A stretch of DNA of 64,000 bases from Pseudomonadota bacterium (GTDB taxonomy: Bacteria > Pseudomonadota > Gammaproteobacteria > Burkholderiales > Burkholderiaceae_C): positions 62,001-126,000 of the forward strand of contig CAUJHV010000029.1 in NCBI GenBank assembly GCA_963205115.1. The letters are read 5' to 3'. Below the pieces are notes generated by a model. It was given only the letters and a program-made list of their open reading frames with translations, was not told where the DNA came from and made no database searches. The position numbers were made by a program, and so were the translations under genes. Numbering within the stretch: position 1 is the first letter of the stretch; each line of letters begins with the position of its first letter. Below, piece by piece: positions 1 to 8,206 of this stretch.

Positions 1-1550
1 CGGGCATCAGCAACTGCGTCACCGCCATCGCCGCGGCCTACTGGGCGCACAGCCCGGTGGTGATCGTCACGCCGGAAACCGGCTCCATGGGCATGGGCCT
101 GGGCGGCTTCCAGGAGATCAACCAGCTGCCGATGTTCCAGGAGTGCACCCGCTACCAGGCGCACGTGAACAACCCCAAGCGCATGGGCGAATTCACCGCC
201 CGTGCCTTCGACCGCGCGATGTCGGAGATGGGCCCCACGCAGCTCAACATCCCGCGTGACTACTTTTACGGCGAACTCACCGCCGAGATCCTGCCGCCGA
301 TGCGCGTGGAGCGCGGCGCCGGTGGCGAGAACAGCCTGAATGCGGCCGCCGAGATGCTGGCCGCAGCGAAGTTCCCGGTCATCCTGTCCGGCGGCGGCGT
401 GGTGCTGGGTGATGCCGTGAACGAAGTGAAGGCCCTGGCCGAGCGCCTGGGCGCGCCGGTGGTCAACGGCTACCTGCGCAACGACAGCTTCCCGGCCAGC
501 CACCCGCTGTGGGCCGGCCCGCTGGGCTACCAGGGCAGCAAGGCCGCGATGAAGCTCATCGCACAGGCCGACGTGGTGCTGGCCCTGGGCTCGCGCCTGG
601 GCCCCTTCGGCACGCTGCCCCAGCACGGCATGGACTACTGGCCCAAGAACGCCAAGATCATCCAGGTCGAGGCCGACCACACCAACCTGGGCCTGGTCAA
701 GAAGATCAGCGTGGGCATCCACGGCGACGCCAAGGCCGCCGCGCGCGCGCTGCTGGCCCGCGTGGCCGGCCGCACGCTGGCCTGCGACGCCACGATCGCC
801 GAACGCGCCGCGACCATCGCCGCGGAGAAGGCGGCCTGGGAGAAGGAACTCTCCGAGTGGACACACGAGCGCGACGCCTACAGCCTGGACGTCATCGAAG
901 AAGCCAAGAACGAGCGCACCTTCAACGGCGGCCATTACCTGCACCCGCGGCAGGTGCTGCGCGAGCTGGAAAAGGCCATGCCGCCGCGCGTGATGGTCTC
1001 CACCGACATCGGCAACATCAACGCCGTGTCCAACAGCTACCTGCGCTTCGAAGAGCCGCGCAGCTTCTTCGCGCCGATGAGCTACGGCAACTGCGGCTAC
1101 TCGCTGCCCACGATGATCGGTGCCAAGCTGGCGGCGCCTGATCGCCCCGGCATTGCCTACGCCGGTGACGGCGCCTGGGCCATGAGCATGACCGAGATCA
1201 TGACCGCCGTGCGCCACGACATCCCGGTGACGGCCGTGGTCTTCCACAACCGCCAGTGGGGCGCCGAGAAGAAGAACCAGGTCGACTTCTACAACCGCCG
1301 GTTCGTCGCCGGCGAACTGGAAAGCCCGAGCTTTGCCGGTATCGCGCGCAGCATGGGCGCCGAAGGCATCGTCGTGGACGAGCTGGATCAGGTCGGCCCG
1401 GCCCTGAAGAAGGCCATCGACCTGCAGATGAACCATCGCAAGACCTGCGTGATCGAGATCATGTGCACGCGCGAACTGGGCGATCCGTTCCGGCGTGACG
1501 CGCTGTCCAAGCCGGTGCGCCTGCTCGAGAAGTACAAGGACTACGTTTGA
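1..1550 (+). CDS. xsc: Sulfoacetaldehyde acetyltransferase (Xsc), 5' end outside window
   Basis: Thiamine-diphosphate enzyme that converts sulfoacetaldehyde plus phosphate to acetyl phosphate and sulfite, the desulfonating step of taurine and other C2-sulfonate pathways in the cytosol. The reading frame is open from base 3, so the first codons lie outside the window; about 515 residues are visible against a family length near 590-600. The visible part carries the Xsc-typical stretch GSMGMGLGGFQEINQLPMF near its start and the ThDP/Mg motif beginning GDGAW (about nt 1168) and closing at FHN about 27 residues on, within the usual GDG-X26-NN spacing. The stop at 1548-1550 overlaps the next gene, an acetate kinase, which fits an acetyl-phosphate product. 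The closest alternative is another acetolactate-synthase-like ThDP enzyme, but the overall sequence reads clearly as Xsc. Confidence 0.93.
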   Translation, partial: GISNCVTAIAAAYWAHSPVVIVTPETGSMGMGLGGFQEINQLPMFQECTRYQAHVNNPKRMGEFTARAFDRAMSEMGPTQLNIPRDYFYGELTAEILPPMRVERGAGGENSLNAAAEMLAAAKFPVILSGGGVVLGDAVNEVKALAERLGAPVVNGYLRNDSFPASHPLWAGPLGYQGSKAAMKLIAQADVVLALGSRLGPFGTLPQHGMDYWPKNAKIIQVEADHTNLGLVKKISVGIHGDAKAAARALLARVAGRTLACDATIAERAATIAAEKAAWEKELSEWTHERDAYSLDVIEEAKNERTFNGGHYLHPRQVLRELEKAMPPRVMVSTDIGNINAVSNSYLRFEEPRSFFAPMSYGNCGYSLPTMIGAKLAAPDRPGIAYAGDGAWAMSMTEIMTAVRHDIPVTAVVFHNRQWGAEKKNQVDFYNRRFVAGELESPSFAGIARSMGAEGIVVDELDQVGPALKKAIDLQMNHRKTCVIEIMCTRELGDPFRRDALSKPVRLLEKYKDYV

Positions 1551-2746
1551 GCGCTGAGCCGCCTGCGTTGCAGGTCTCCACGCGCGGCACCATCGACGCC
1601 GCGCTGATCCTCAACGCCGGTTCGTCGTCGATCAAGTACGCGCTGTTCGAGCGGCCGGGCGAGGGCGTGGCCGTGCTCGGCGCGCCGGTGCTGTCCGGCC
1701 AGATCGACGGCCTGACCGGCGAAGACCACTCGTCCGCGTTGCGCGAGGTCATCGCCCGCGTGCTGGGCAGCGGCGCCGCGCGCTGGCGCATCGTGGTTGT
1801 CGGTCACCGCATCGTGCACGGCGGCACGCGTTTCGTGGAGCCGGTGGTGGTGGACGAGGGCGTGCTGGCCGAATTGCAGGCGCTGTCGCCGCTGGCGCCG
1901 CTGCACCAGCCGCACAATCTGGCCGGCGTGCGCGCGGCGCAGTCGGCCTTTCCCGGCGTACCGCAGGTGGCCTGCTTCGACACGGCCTTCCATGCCGTCA
2001 AGCCCGAGGTGCACCAGCGCTTTGCGCTGCCGCAGGCCTGGCATGACGCGGGGGTTCGGCGTTATGGGTTTCACGGCTCGTCCTACGAATCCATCGTCGC
2101 GCAGCTGCGGGCCACGGAGCCGGCGCTGGCCGAGGGCCGGCTGGTGGTGGCGCATCTGGGCAATGGCGCGTCAATGTGCGGCATCGCGCAGGGCCGCTGC
2201 GTCAACACCACGATGAGCTTTTCGCCGCTGGACGGCCTGACCATGGGCACACGCACCGGCCGGCTCGACGCGGCCGTGGTGCTGCATGCGCTGACGCACA
2301 TGGGCATGGACGTGGCGGGCATCGAACGCGTGCTCACGCGCGAATCGGGATTGCTGGGCCTGTCGGGCCTGAGCAGCGACATGCGCACGCTGATGGCCAG
2401 CGACGACCCGCGCGCGCACCTGGCGCTGGACCACTTCGTCGAAAGCGTGCTGCGCGAACTGGCCGGCCTGGCGGCCGCGTTGCGCGGCATCGACACGCTG
2501 GTCTTCACCGGCGGCATCGGCGAAAACGCCGCCGCACTGCGCGCGCGCATCGTGAAGGGCGCGGCCTGGATGGGCCTGGACCTGGACGAAGCCGCCAATG
2601 CACGCAGCGCCACCGTCATCGACAGCCCGGCCAGCCGCGTGCGCATCCGCGTGATCCGCACGCAGGAAGAGGCCGTGCTGGCGCGCGCGGCTTTCGGCTT
2701 GTGCGCCGCCACGCCCGCCGTGCCTGCCGACGCAGTGGCGCGCTGA
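1547..2746 (+). CDS. ackA: Acetate kinase (AckA), TTG start coupled to xsc
   Basis: Interconverts acetyl phosphate plus ADP and acetate plus ATP; beside Xsc it would harvest the acetyl phosphate from sulfonate breakdown as ATP. The 399-residue protein has the ASKHA-fold motifs: NAGSSSIKYALFE near residues 24-36, HRIVHGG around 87, RRYGFHGSSYESI around 172, the phosphate-binding stretch HLGNGASMCGI around 205, and FTGGIGENAA near 325. The start is TTG at 1547, overlapping the xsc stop; an AAGGA at 1536-1540 lies six bases upstream, which supports this start and suggests translational coupling. It gives an N-terminal leader of about 20 residues before the usual acetate kinase beginning, so a slightly later start is possible. 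No phosphotransacetylase gene is visible. Confidence 0.9.
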   Translation: MSAEPPALQVSTRGTIDAALILNAGSSSIKYALFERPGEGVAVLGAPVLSGQIDGLTGEDHSSALREVIARVLGSGAARWRIVVVGHRIVHGGTRFVEPVVVDEGVLAELQALSPLAPLHQPHNLAGVRAAQSAFPGVPQVACFDTAFHAVKPEVHQRFALPQAWHDAGVRRYGFHGSSYESIVAQLRATEPALAEGRLVVAHLGNGASMCGIAQGRCVNTTMSFSPLDGLTMGTRTGRLDAAVVLHALTHMGMDVAGIERVLTRESGLLGLSGLSSDMRTLMASDDPRAHLALDHFVESVLRELAGLAAALRGIDTLVFTGGIGENAAALRARIVKGAAWMGLDLDEAANARSATVIDSPASRVRIRVIRTQEEAVLARAAFGLCAATPAVPADAVAR

Positions 2747-3218
2747 GCGTGCTTGCGGCGCCATGATCCGGATCATCAGCTGGTCGTAGTACACGATGCC
2801 GCCCACGCCGCTGGTGGGCGCACCGGGGCCGACAAGGACGCGGTCCGCGAAGCGACCGCCGACCCCGGCGGCGTGCGGCCATGCCGCCGACGAAAGCAGC
2901 CCAGCGGCCGCGGCTGAGAGAGGGCGTTTCATGGAATCTCCAGCGCGACTCGCCCGTCGTCGTGCCTGGTCGAGCCTGCCCGCTGCTACCCGGCAGCGCC
3001 TTGCAGGACGCCGGCCGATCAGGTCTCATGGGTTCACCCCCGACACGCCGCCAGCGGGCAACCCCTCTCGCAGACCTGTCATGGCGCGCTGGCCGTGCGC
3101 GGGCTCACCCATGCGGGCACGATCGCCGTGTCGTCTGTAACCCCGCGGGCTGCGCCAACGAATGGTGTGCAAGGGCAGTCTCGGCCCCGGATGAACCCAC
3201 CAAGCAGGAGCACACACG
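2747..3218. other. 472-bp gap between ackA and msrB, possible gene remnant on minus strand
   Basis: No convincing complete gene. On the minus strand an ATG at 2932, with GGAG five bases upstream, opens a frame whose first residues look like a secretion signal (MKRPLSAAAAGLLSSAAW). After about 60 residues the frame runs antisense into the end of ackA, where the protein becomes Arg/Gln/Ala-rich shadow sequence. It may be the 5' remnant of an exported protein or chance. A perfect 14-bp palindrome lies inside it (2763-2776). A clear CAGGAG ribosome site for msrB sits just before 3219. Confidence 0.35.
2763..2776. repeat. Perfect 14-bp palindrome downstream of ackA
   Basis: ATGATCCGGATCAT reads the same on both strands and lies 17 bases after the ackA stop. 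There is no T-tract, so it is not a classical intrinsic terminator. It could be an operator or chance. Confidence 0.4.
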
Positions 3219-3698
3219 ATGACCCGCCGCACCCTTTTTTCATGGCTCGCCGCCTTCTCGGCAGGCCGGGCTTACGCAGCGCCCGCTGCCGCGGCGACAC
3301 CGGCCGTGGGCCGCCTGGTGCTGACCGACGCGCAGTGGCGCACGCGGCTGACGCCGACGCAGTTCGACGTGCTGCGCCAGCATGGCACCGAGCGTGCCGG
3401 CACCAGCGCGCTGAACGCCGAGAAGCGCCGTGGCACCTACCACTGCGCCGGCTGCGGACTGGCACTGTTTTCGTCGGCCGCCAAGTATGAAAGCGGCACC
3501 GGCTGGCCGAGTTTCCATACCGCGCTGCCCGGTGCGCTGGGCTTTTCGACCGACTTCAAGCTGGTGCTGCCGCGCACGGAATACCACTGCGCGCGCTGCG
3601 AGGGCCACCAGGGCCACCGCTTCAACGATGGCCCGGCGCCGACGGGCATGCGGTTCTGCAACAACGGCGTGGCGCTGACTTTCGAGGTGGCGTCATGA
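3219..3698 (+). CDS. msrB: Exported peptide-methionine (R)-S-oxide reductase MsrB
   Basis: Reduces methionine-R-sulfoxide in oxidised proteins. The 159-residue protein starts MTRRTLFSWLAAFSAG with a twin-arginine-like signal and an Ala-rich cleavage region (about 1-27), so it probably works in the periplasm. The MsrB fold follows: zinc CxxC pairs at residues 76/79 and 124/127, the GTGWPSFH motif near 93-100, and the catalytic cysteine in RFCNNGVAL (Cys147). A CAGGAG ribosome site precedes the ATG. Its stop overlaps the msrA start (ATGA), so MsrB and MsrA are made from one message and together repair both sulfoxide epimers. The electron donor is not encoded nearby. Confidence 0.93.
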   Translation: MTRRTLFSWLAAFSAGRAYAAPAAAATPAVGRLVLTDAQWRTRLTPTQFDVLRQHGTERAGTSALNAEKRRGTYHCAGCGLALFSSAAKYESGTGWPSFHTALPGALGFSTDFKLVLPRTEYHCARCEGHQGHRFNDGPAPTGMRFCNNGVALTFEVAS

Positions 3699-4420
3699 GC
3701 ATGAACGAACGCACCGTGGGCGAAATCCGCCGCACGTCCGCCCGTGTCCCCGCGCGGCGGGGCGCCATCGGTACGGTCGCAACGGGCCTGTGCGCGGCGG
3801 CGGCCGCCACACTCCTGGCGCTGTCCGGTTGCATGGCCGAAGCGGCCACGCCGGCGGCTGCGTCGGACGCCCTGGCCCGGCACACCGGGCCCACGGCACG
3901 CGCCATCTTTGCCGGCGGCTGCTTCTGGTGCGTGGAGGCCGATTTCGACAAGGTCGAGGGCGTGCTGGCCACCACCTCCGGCTACATCGGCGGCAGCGTG
4001 CCGAACCCCACGTACGAGGCCGTCTCGTCCAAGCAGACCGGGCACGCCGAGGCCGTGGAGATCGTCTATGACCCGCGGCGGGTGAACTACGAGCAGCTGC
4101 TCAAGCACTTCTGGCGCACCACCGACCCCACCGCGCTGAACCGGCAGTTCTGCGATGTCGGCACGCCCTACCGACACGCCATCTTCGCGGTGGACGATGC
4201 GCAGCTCGCCGCTGCCAAGGCCTCGCGACAGGCGCTGGAGCAGACCAAGCCCTTCCGCGAGCCCATCGTCACCGAGATCGTGCGCGCCGGCGCGTTCTAT
4301 CCGGCCGAGGGCTACCACCAGGACTACTACCTGAAGAACCCGGTGCGCTATGGCTACTACCGCGAGCGCTGCGGGCGTGATGAGCGCCTGAAGGCGCTGT
4401 GGGGCAAGGCGGCGGGGTGA
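3695..4420 (+). CDS. msrA: Peptide-methionine (S)-S-oxide reductase MsrA, predicted lipoprotein
   Basis: Reduces methionine-S-sulfoxide. The N-terminus has a basic region, a hydrophobic stretch and a lipobox ending LSGC (Cys46), so the protein is predicted to be lipid-anchored outside the cytoplasm. The catalytic signature GCFWC is at residues 75-79 with Cys76 as nucleophile, followed by conserved blocks TSGYIGGSVPNPTYE, GHAEAVEIVYDP and the EGYHQDYY-type segment near the end. The start ATG overlaps the msrB stop. Most cytoplasmic MsrA proteins lack this leader; the paired leaders on MsrA and MsrB point to a periplasmic repair pair. Confidence 0.93.
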   Translation: MSMNERTVGEIRRTSARVPARRGAIGTVATGLCAAAAATLLALSGCMAEAATPAAASDALARHTGPTARAIFAGGCFWCVEADFDKVEGVLATTSGYIGGSVPNPTYEAVSSKQTGHAEAVEIVYDPRRVNYEQLLKHFWRTTDPTALNRQFCDVGTPYRHAIFAVDDAQLAAAKASRQALEQTKPFREPIVTEIVRAGAFYPAEGYHQDYYLKNPVRYGYYRERCGRDERLKALWGKAAG

Positions 4421-4690
4421 GGGCGATGAGGCCGTGTGCGGGGTGATTCCGCTCGCGCATGCGACGACCCGCGCCGCTGCGGCATCGCCAAAGACCCTGA
4501 GGTCGGTCACATCGCGGCATCGCGCAAGAATTCGTCCAGACTGTCGCTCGCTCCATTCGACCCCCCCGTCTCGCACCCCAGGCCAGACGCAGGCGCCTGC
4601 ACACCGCTGGCGCAGCGCGCCCGATCCCGTCGGCTCCGGCGTTAAGGGGTCTCGCGCGACAGACCCATGGTCGATCCCAGGGGGTTTATC

Positions 4691-5644
4691 GTGAATGCAC
4701 ATCACGGCGTGTCCATCGTCGGCGGCGGCGCCATCGGGTTTTCGCTCGCGGTACATCTGCGAGCAGCCGGCAAGGACGTGACGGTGCTTCGCGTCGGCAC
4801 CGGCTACCGGCATCCCGAGGTCCAGACGGTGGTCGTGCAGTCCGGTGACGGCAGCACGCTCACGCAGGAGATCGCCTCCCGGCCGCTGTCCTCTGCAAGC
4901 CCGTTGTCGGGCCTGGTCGTGCTGGCCGCCAAGGCCAATGCCAACACGGCACTGGCGCACGTGCTGGCGGCGAACGCGGGCGCCATCGATCTCGTGCTGA
5001 TGCAGAACGGCATCGGCGTGGAAAAGCCTTTCATGGGCCGTCACTTCCGCAGCCTGTCGCGCTGCGTCGTCTACATCACGGCCGAAATGGCCGGGCCCGG
5101 CCGCTACACGGCGCGAATGATGAAACCCTCGCCCGTCGGCCTGGTCGAGCCGGCCGATGTGCCGATGAAAGCCCTGGTGGCCACGCTGTGCACGCCTGGC
5201 CTGGCGTTCAGCGAGGAAACCGACATCCGGCGCGAGGTCTGGAAGAAGGGGATCATCAACACCGTCTTCAACTCGGTGTGCCCGCTGGTGGATGTCGACA
5301 ACGGCATCTTCGACAGGGACGATGCGGTCAAGGACCTGGCGCGGCGCATCGTGCGCGAATGCGTGCCCGTGGCGCGTGGCATGGGCATCGACGTCGACCC
5401 GGACGACATCCTCGAGCAGATCCTGCTGATCAGCCGTCGCTCGAGCGGTCAGCTGATTTCGACGCTTCAGGACATTCGGGCCCATCGCGAGACCGAGATC
5501 GCGTTTTTCAACCTCGAAATCTGCCGGATGGCCGAGTCCATGAAGCCGCCGATGGACCTGCCGCTGACGCGGGCGCTGGGCTTGTTGACGCAGCGGAAGT
5601 CGGCCGTCACCCGGGAATCCGGCGCGGCCCACGCAGCGCCTTGA
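4691..5644 (+). CDS. Ketopantoate-reductase-like (ApbA/PanE family) oxidoreductase
   Basis: NAD(P)H-dependent 2-oxoacid or ketopantoate reductase family, about 317 residues. The N-terminal Rossmann motif GGGAIG is at residues 11-16, followed by a beta-alpha unit ending VTVLRVG, and the C-terminal all-alpha domain has a family-typical stretch (WKKGIINTVFNSVC near 190-205) with the lysine and asparagine usually needed for catalysis. I place the start at the GTG at 4691 because AGGGGG lies at 4679-4684; an ATG at 4667 is in frame but has no comparable ribosome site. The gene stands alone, transcribed towards the minus-strand operon that follows. Many family members outside pantothenate synthesis act on unknown 2-oxoacids, so the substrate is open. 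Confidence 0.8.
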   Translation: MNAHHGVSIVGGGAIGFSLAVHLRAAGKDVTVLRVGTGYRHPEVQTVVVQSGDGSTLTQEIASRPLSSASPLSGLVVLAAKANANTALAHVLAANAGAIDLVLMQNGIGVEKPFMGRHFRSLSRCVVYITAEMAGPGRYTARMMKPSPVGLVEPADVPMKALVATLCTPGLAFSEETDIRREVWKKGIINTVFNSVCPLVDVDNGIFDRDDAVKDLARRIVRECVPVARGMGIDVDPDDILEQILLISRRSSGQLISTLQDIRAHRETEIAFFNLEICRMAESMKPPMDLPLTRALGLLTQRKSAVTRESGAAHAAP

Positions 5645-5650
5645 ACGCCG

Positions 5651-5662
5651 CGCGGGCCCGCG
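5651..5662. terminator. GC palindrome between convergent genes
   Basis: CGCGGGCCCGCG is a perfect 12-bp palindrome in the 33-bp gap between the stop of the ketopantoate-reductase-like gene and the end of the minus-strand operon. It could form a stem in transcripts from both sides, but has no U-run, so its role as a terminator is only suggested. Confidence 0.35.
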
Positions 5663-5677
5663 GACGCCCCGCGCCGC

Positions 5678-7084
5678 TCAGCGGCAGTGGCTGGGCCGGT
5701 TGTCCGAGCGCACGCGCTTGAAACGTGTGCGTTCGCCGTTCATCTCGATCAGCGTGAAGCGTTCGGCGCCGTATTCGAGGATGGGGTTGACGTCCTGCAC
5801 GCCCGGTGCCGAGGCATGGTTCCAGACGATGCGGTCGCCGTCCTTCACGACCCACGTGCCGTCCTTGCTCTGGTCCTTGGGCTCGCCCTGGCTGAAGGGG
5901 CTGGTGCCGTAGCGGCCATCCGGATGCATCAGCACCCAGTGCGGCGAACCGTGGCGCACGCTGGTCCACAGGCCGATCAGTTCGCAGGGGTACGCGCCGT
6001 CCAGGGGCCGGATGCGGCGGGCGCCGGTGTCCGGCTGGGTGAAGTTGCGCACCGCCACCACACCCACCAGTGCGATGCCCATCAGCATCAGGCCGGCCAC
6101 CTGCTTCCGGTTCAGCGACCACAAGGCATCCGCGATGCGACGACCGATCGAAGGTGTCGCGGCCGGCGGCGATGCGCCTTGTGCCCCTCCGGCGGCGCCT
6201 GATGCCGCGGTGGTGTGCGGCGCGGCCGTCAGGCCCACCTGGATATTCGCCACACGCCGACGCATGCCGTTCCAGGCCCAGGCCAGGCCCAGGGCCGCCA
6301 GCAGCAGGGCCGCGCCCATCAGGCCGCGCAAGGCGTCGGTGACACGGCCGACGCCGCGGTTCACGGCACCTTCGCTGGCCACGCGCAGGCCGACCTCGGT
6401 CTGCGGCTGCGTGTGCAGGGCGACATCGATGGCATGCAGGATGCGCGGCTGGAAGGTGGCGGCCTCCGCGCTGCCGGCGTCGTAGACATACCGCTGCGCA
6501 TGATGCAACGCGACGGTGCCATGGCGCTTCAAGGCCGGCTGCTCCGCCGTGCGCAGCGCGATCTGGGCCAGCACGTAGTGCCGGCCTGCTTCGCTCAGGC
6601 GCTCGCTCGTGATGGCGGTCTCGGCGGCGTCGAAGCGGCCGTGCATGATGTGGCGTTCCAGCGGGCTGGGCCACACACGAAGCCCGCCCAGCGAAGGCGG
6701 CGCAAACAAGGCGATCACCACGCACAGCGCCAGTGCCGGCAGCAGCACAAAACGGGCCTTCAGCGTGCCAAAACTGCCCAGCGACAGGCCGATCCACGCG
6801 GCCGATAGCAGCAGCACCAGCGCACCGACCGGCGACGCGCCTTCGAATTCATCCGGCCCCATCCAGGGCACATGCGCCGGCGGCAACTGCCCCTGGCCGA
6901 GCGCCGCGGCATACAGCCAGGCCACCAGCCGCGCCAGCGGCGCGATGCTGATCGACACGCCCAGCGCCACGCAGACGATCGCGCCCACGCACACCAGCAC
7001 CGTGCGCAGGCGCAGCGCATCCAGCCGCGCCGCAGCGGAGGCTTCGCGGTCGCGCAGGAACGGGTTGAGCGTGGCGGTGGCCAA
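5678..7084 (-). CDS. Unnamed membrane protein, last gene of TelA operon
   Basis: I do not recognise this 468-residue protein. Hydrophobic segments lie at about residues 27-48, 85-103, 110-128, 250-272 and 328-346. A soluble stretch between the third and fourth (about 130-250) looks helical, an Ala/Pro/Gly-rich linker covers about 285-312, and a C-terminal soluble domain (about 355-468) contains GLWTSVR, HPDGRYG and DGTWVVKDGDRIVWN, a pattern like small beta-barrel extracytoplasmic domains. The start ATG at 7084 directly abuts the telA stop, so it is probably co-translated. Its function can only be guessed from TelA: envelope stress or toxic-anion response. The domain arrangement is not one I can match to a known family. 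Confidence 0.75.
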   Translation of the reverse strand: MATATLNPFLRDREASAAARLDALRLRTVLVCVGAIVCVALGVSISIAPLARLVAWLYAAALGQGQLPPAHVPWMGPDEFEGASPVGALVLLLSAAWIGLSLGSFGTLKARFVLLPALALCVVIALFAPPSLGGLRVWPSPLERHIMHGRFDAAETAITSERLSEAGRHYVLAQIALRTAEQPALKRHGTVALHHAQRYVYDAGSAEAATFQPRILHAIDVALHTQPQTEVGLRVASEGAVNRGVGRVTDALRGLMGAALLLAALGLAWAWNGMRRRVANIQVGLTAAPHTTAASGAAGGAQGASPPAATPSIGRRIADALWSLNRKQVAGLMLMGIALVGVVAVRNFTQPDTGARRIRPLDGAYPCELIGLWTSVRHGSPHWVLMHPDGRYGTSPFSQGEPKDQSKDGTWVVKDGDRIVWNHASAPGVQDVNPILEYGAERFTLIEMNGERTRFKRVRSDNRPSHCR

Positions 7085-8203
7085 TCACGCGCCCCCGATG
7101 CGCTGGCTGAGCTGGTCGCGCAGGGTGGCCAGCTGTGCGGTGGCCGCATGGCGCTGCTGCACGCCTTCCTGGTTGATGCGCACGACCTCCTGCACCGTGG
7201 TCATCAGCGACTCGTGCACGTCCTGCAGGGTCTGGATGTCGATCACCAGGCGCTGGTTGGCCTTGGCGGTGGAGATGGTGTTGTCCTTCAGCAGGCGGGC
7301 GTTCTCGCGCAGGAATTCGTTGGTGGCGTCGTCGATGTGATTGGCCAGCTCGACGGCGTTTTTCTGCTCGTTCAGCGACAGCGCCAGCATGAACTGGCGT
7401 TTCCAGGCCGGAACGGTGAGTTCGCGGATGTTGTGGAACTTCTCGATCAGCATGCGGTTGTTGGCCTGCACCATGCGGATCATCGGCAGCTGCTGCAGCG
7501 CCGCGTGCTGCAGCATGCGCATGTCGGCCACACGCTTTTCCAGCGAGGCCAGCGCGGCGCGCAGGTCCTGCACGGCCTGGGCCTTGACCGGGTCGTTCGT
7601 GGCCAGTGCCGTTTCCATCGCCAGGCGCTGCTGCAGCGGGGCCAGCGCCTGCTCGCCGGCGGCGATGTGCGCGCCCAGCAGCGCGTGCTCCTGCTTGACC
7701 GACTCGAAGCTCTGCTCGAGCTGCGTCACACGCTGGGCCAGGTTGCCCTGCATGCCCTGCACCTGGTTGAGCAGGTTGTCGATCTGCGTGCTGACGTCCT
7801 GGAAGCGCACGGCCACCGCGGTGGTCTTGAGCTTGAACTTGTCGATCAGGCCGCCCAGCAGCGGCACCTTGGAGCGGGCGTCGGACAGCGCGCCCAGGTT
7901 CAGCGACTTGGCCGCGACCACCACTTCCGACAGCCGCGCGCCCATCACGTCCAGGTCCTTGGACTTGACTTGCGCCAGCAGCGCGTCGGTGTGCTGCGCC
8001 GTGTGCTGGCCGATGTCGCGCCCGAAGGCATGGATGGCTGCGAGCGAGCCCGTCTGCAGCTGGGCCACGAGTGCCTGGACCTTCTCGGCCGACACCTCGG
8101 CCGTGGGCAGCGTCGCGGCAGTCGACACGCCGGGCAGGGCAGTGGGCAGGGTGGCCGGTGCCGCGCTGGGCGGGGCTGCGAGGGTGTCTGGGGTGAGGCT
8201 CAT
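7085..8203 (-). CDS. TelA/KlaA-family toxic anion resistance protein
   Basis: About 372 residues of mostly helical protein with the TelA signature: the central blocks GLIDKFKLKTTAVAVRF and VSTQIDNLLNQVQGMQG, then IEKFHNIRELTVPAWKRQF and ANQRLVIDIQTLQDVHE near the C-terminus. The family was first linked to tellurite resistance and is now associated with envelope or chemical stress; no enzymatic activity is established. I use the ATG at 8203; a GTG at 8206 is immediately upstream and equally close to the AAGGA ribosome site, which lies inside the end of the previous gene. It is the third of four tightly spaced minus-strand genes. The N-terminal 60 residues are Ala/Pro/Thr-rich and probably disordered. 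Confidence 0.88.
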   Translation of the reverse strand: MSLTPDTLAAPPSAAPATLPTALPGVSTAATLPTAEVSAEKVQALVAQLQTGSLAAIHAFGRDIGQHTAQHTDALLAQVKSKDLDVMGARLSEVVVAAKSLNLGALSDARSKVPLLGGLIDKFKLKTTAVAVRFQDVSTQIDNLLNQVQGMQGNLAQRVTQLEQSFESVKQEHALLGAHIAAGEQALAPLQQRLAMETALATNDPVKAQAVQDLRAALASLEKRVADMRMLQHAALQQLPMIRMVQANNRMLIEKFHNIRELTVPAWKRQFMLALSLNEQKNAVELANHIDDATNEFLRENARLLKDNTISTAKANQRLVIDIQTLQDVHESLMTTVQEVVRINQEGVQQRHAATAQLATLRDQLSQRIGGA

Positions 8204-8206
8204 CAC

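Noticed and set aside
3437-5632. Long open minus-strand frame across msrB, msrA and the ketopantoate-reductase-like gene
   Set aside because: It is antisense to three well-supported genes, has Arg/Gln/His-rich composition and no ribosome site or motif; such frames are common in high-GC DNA.
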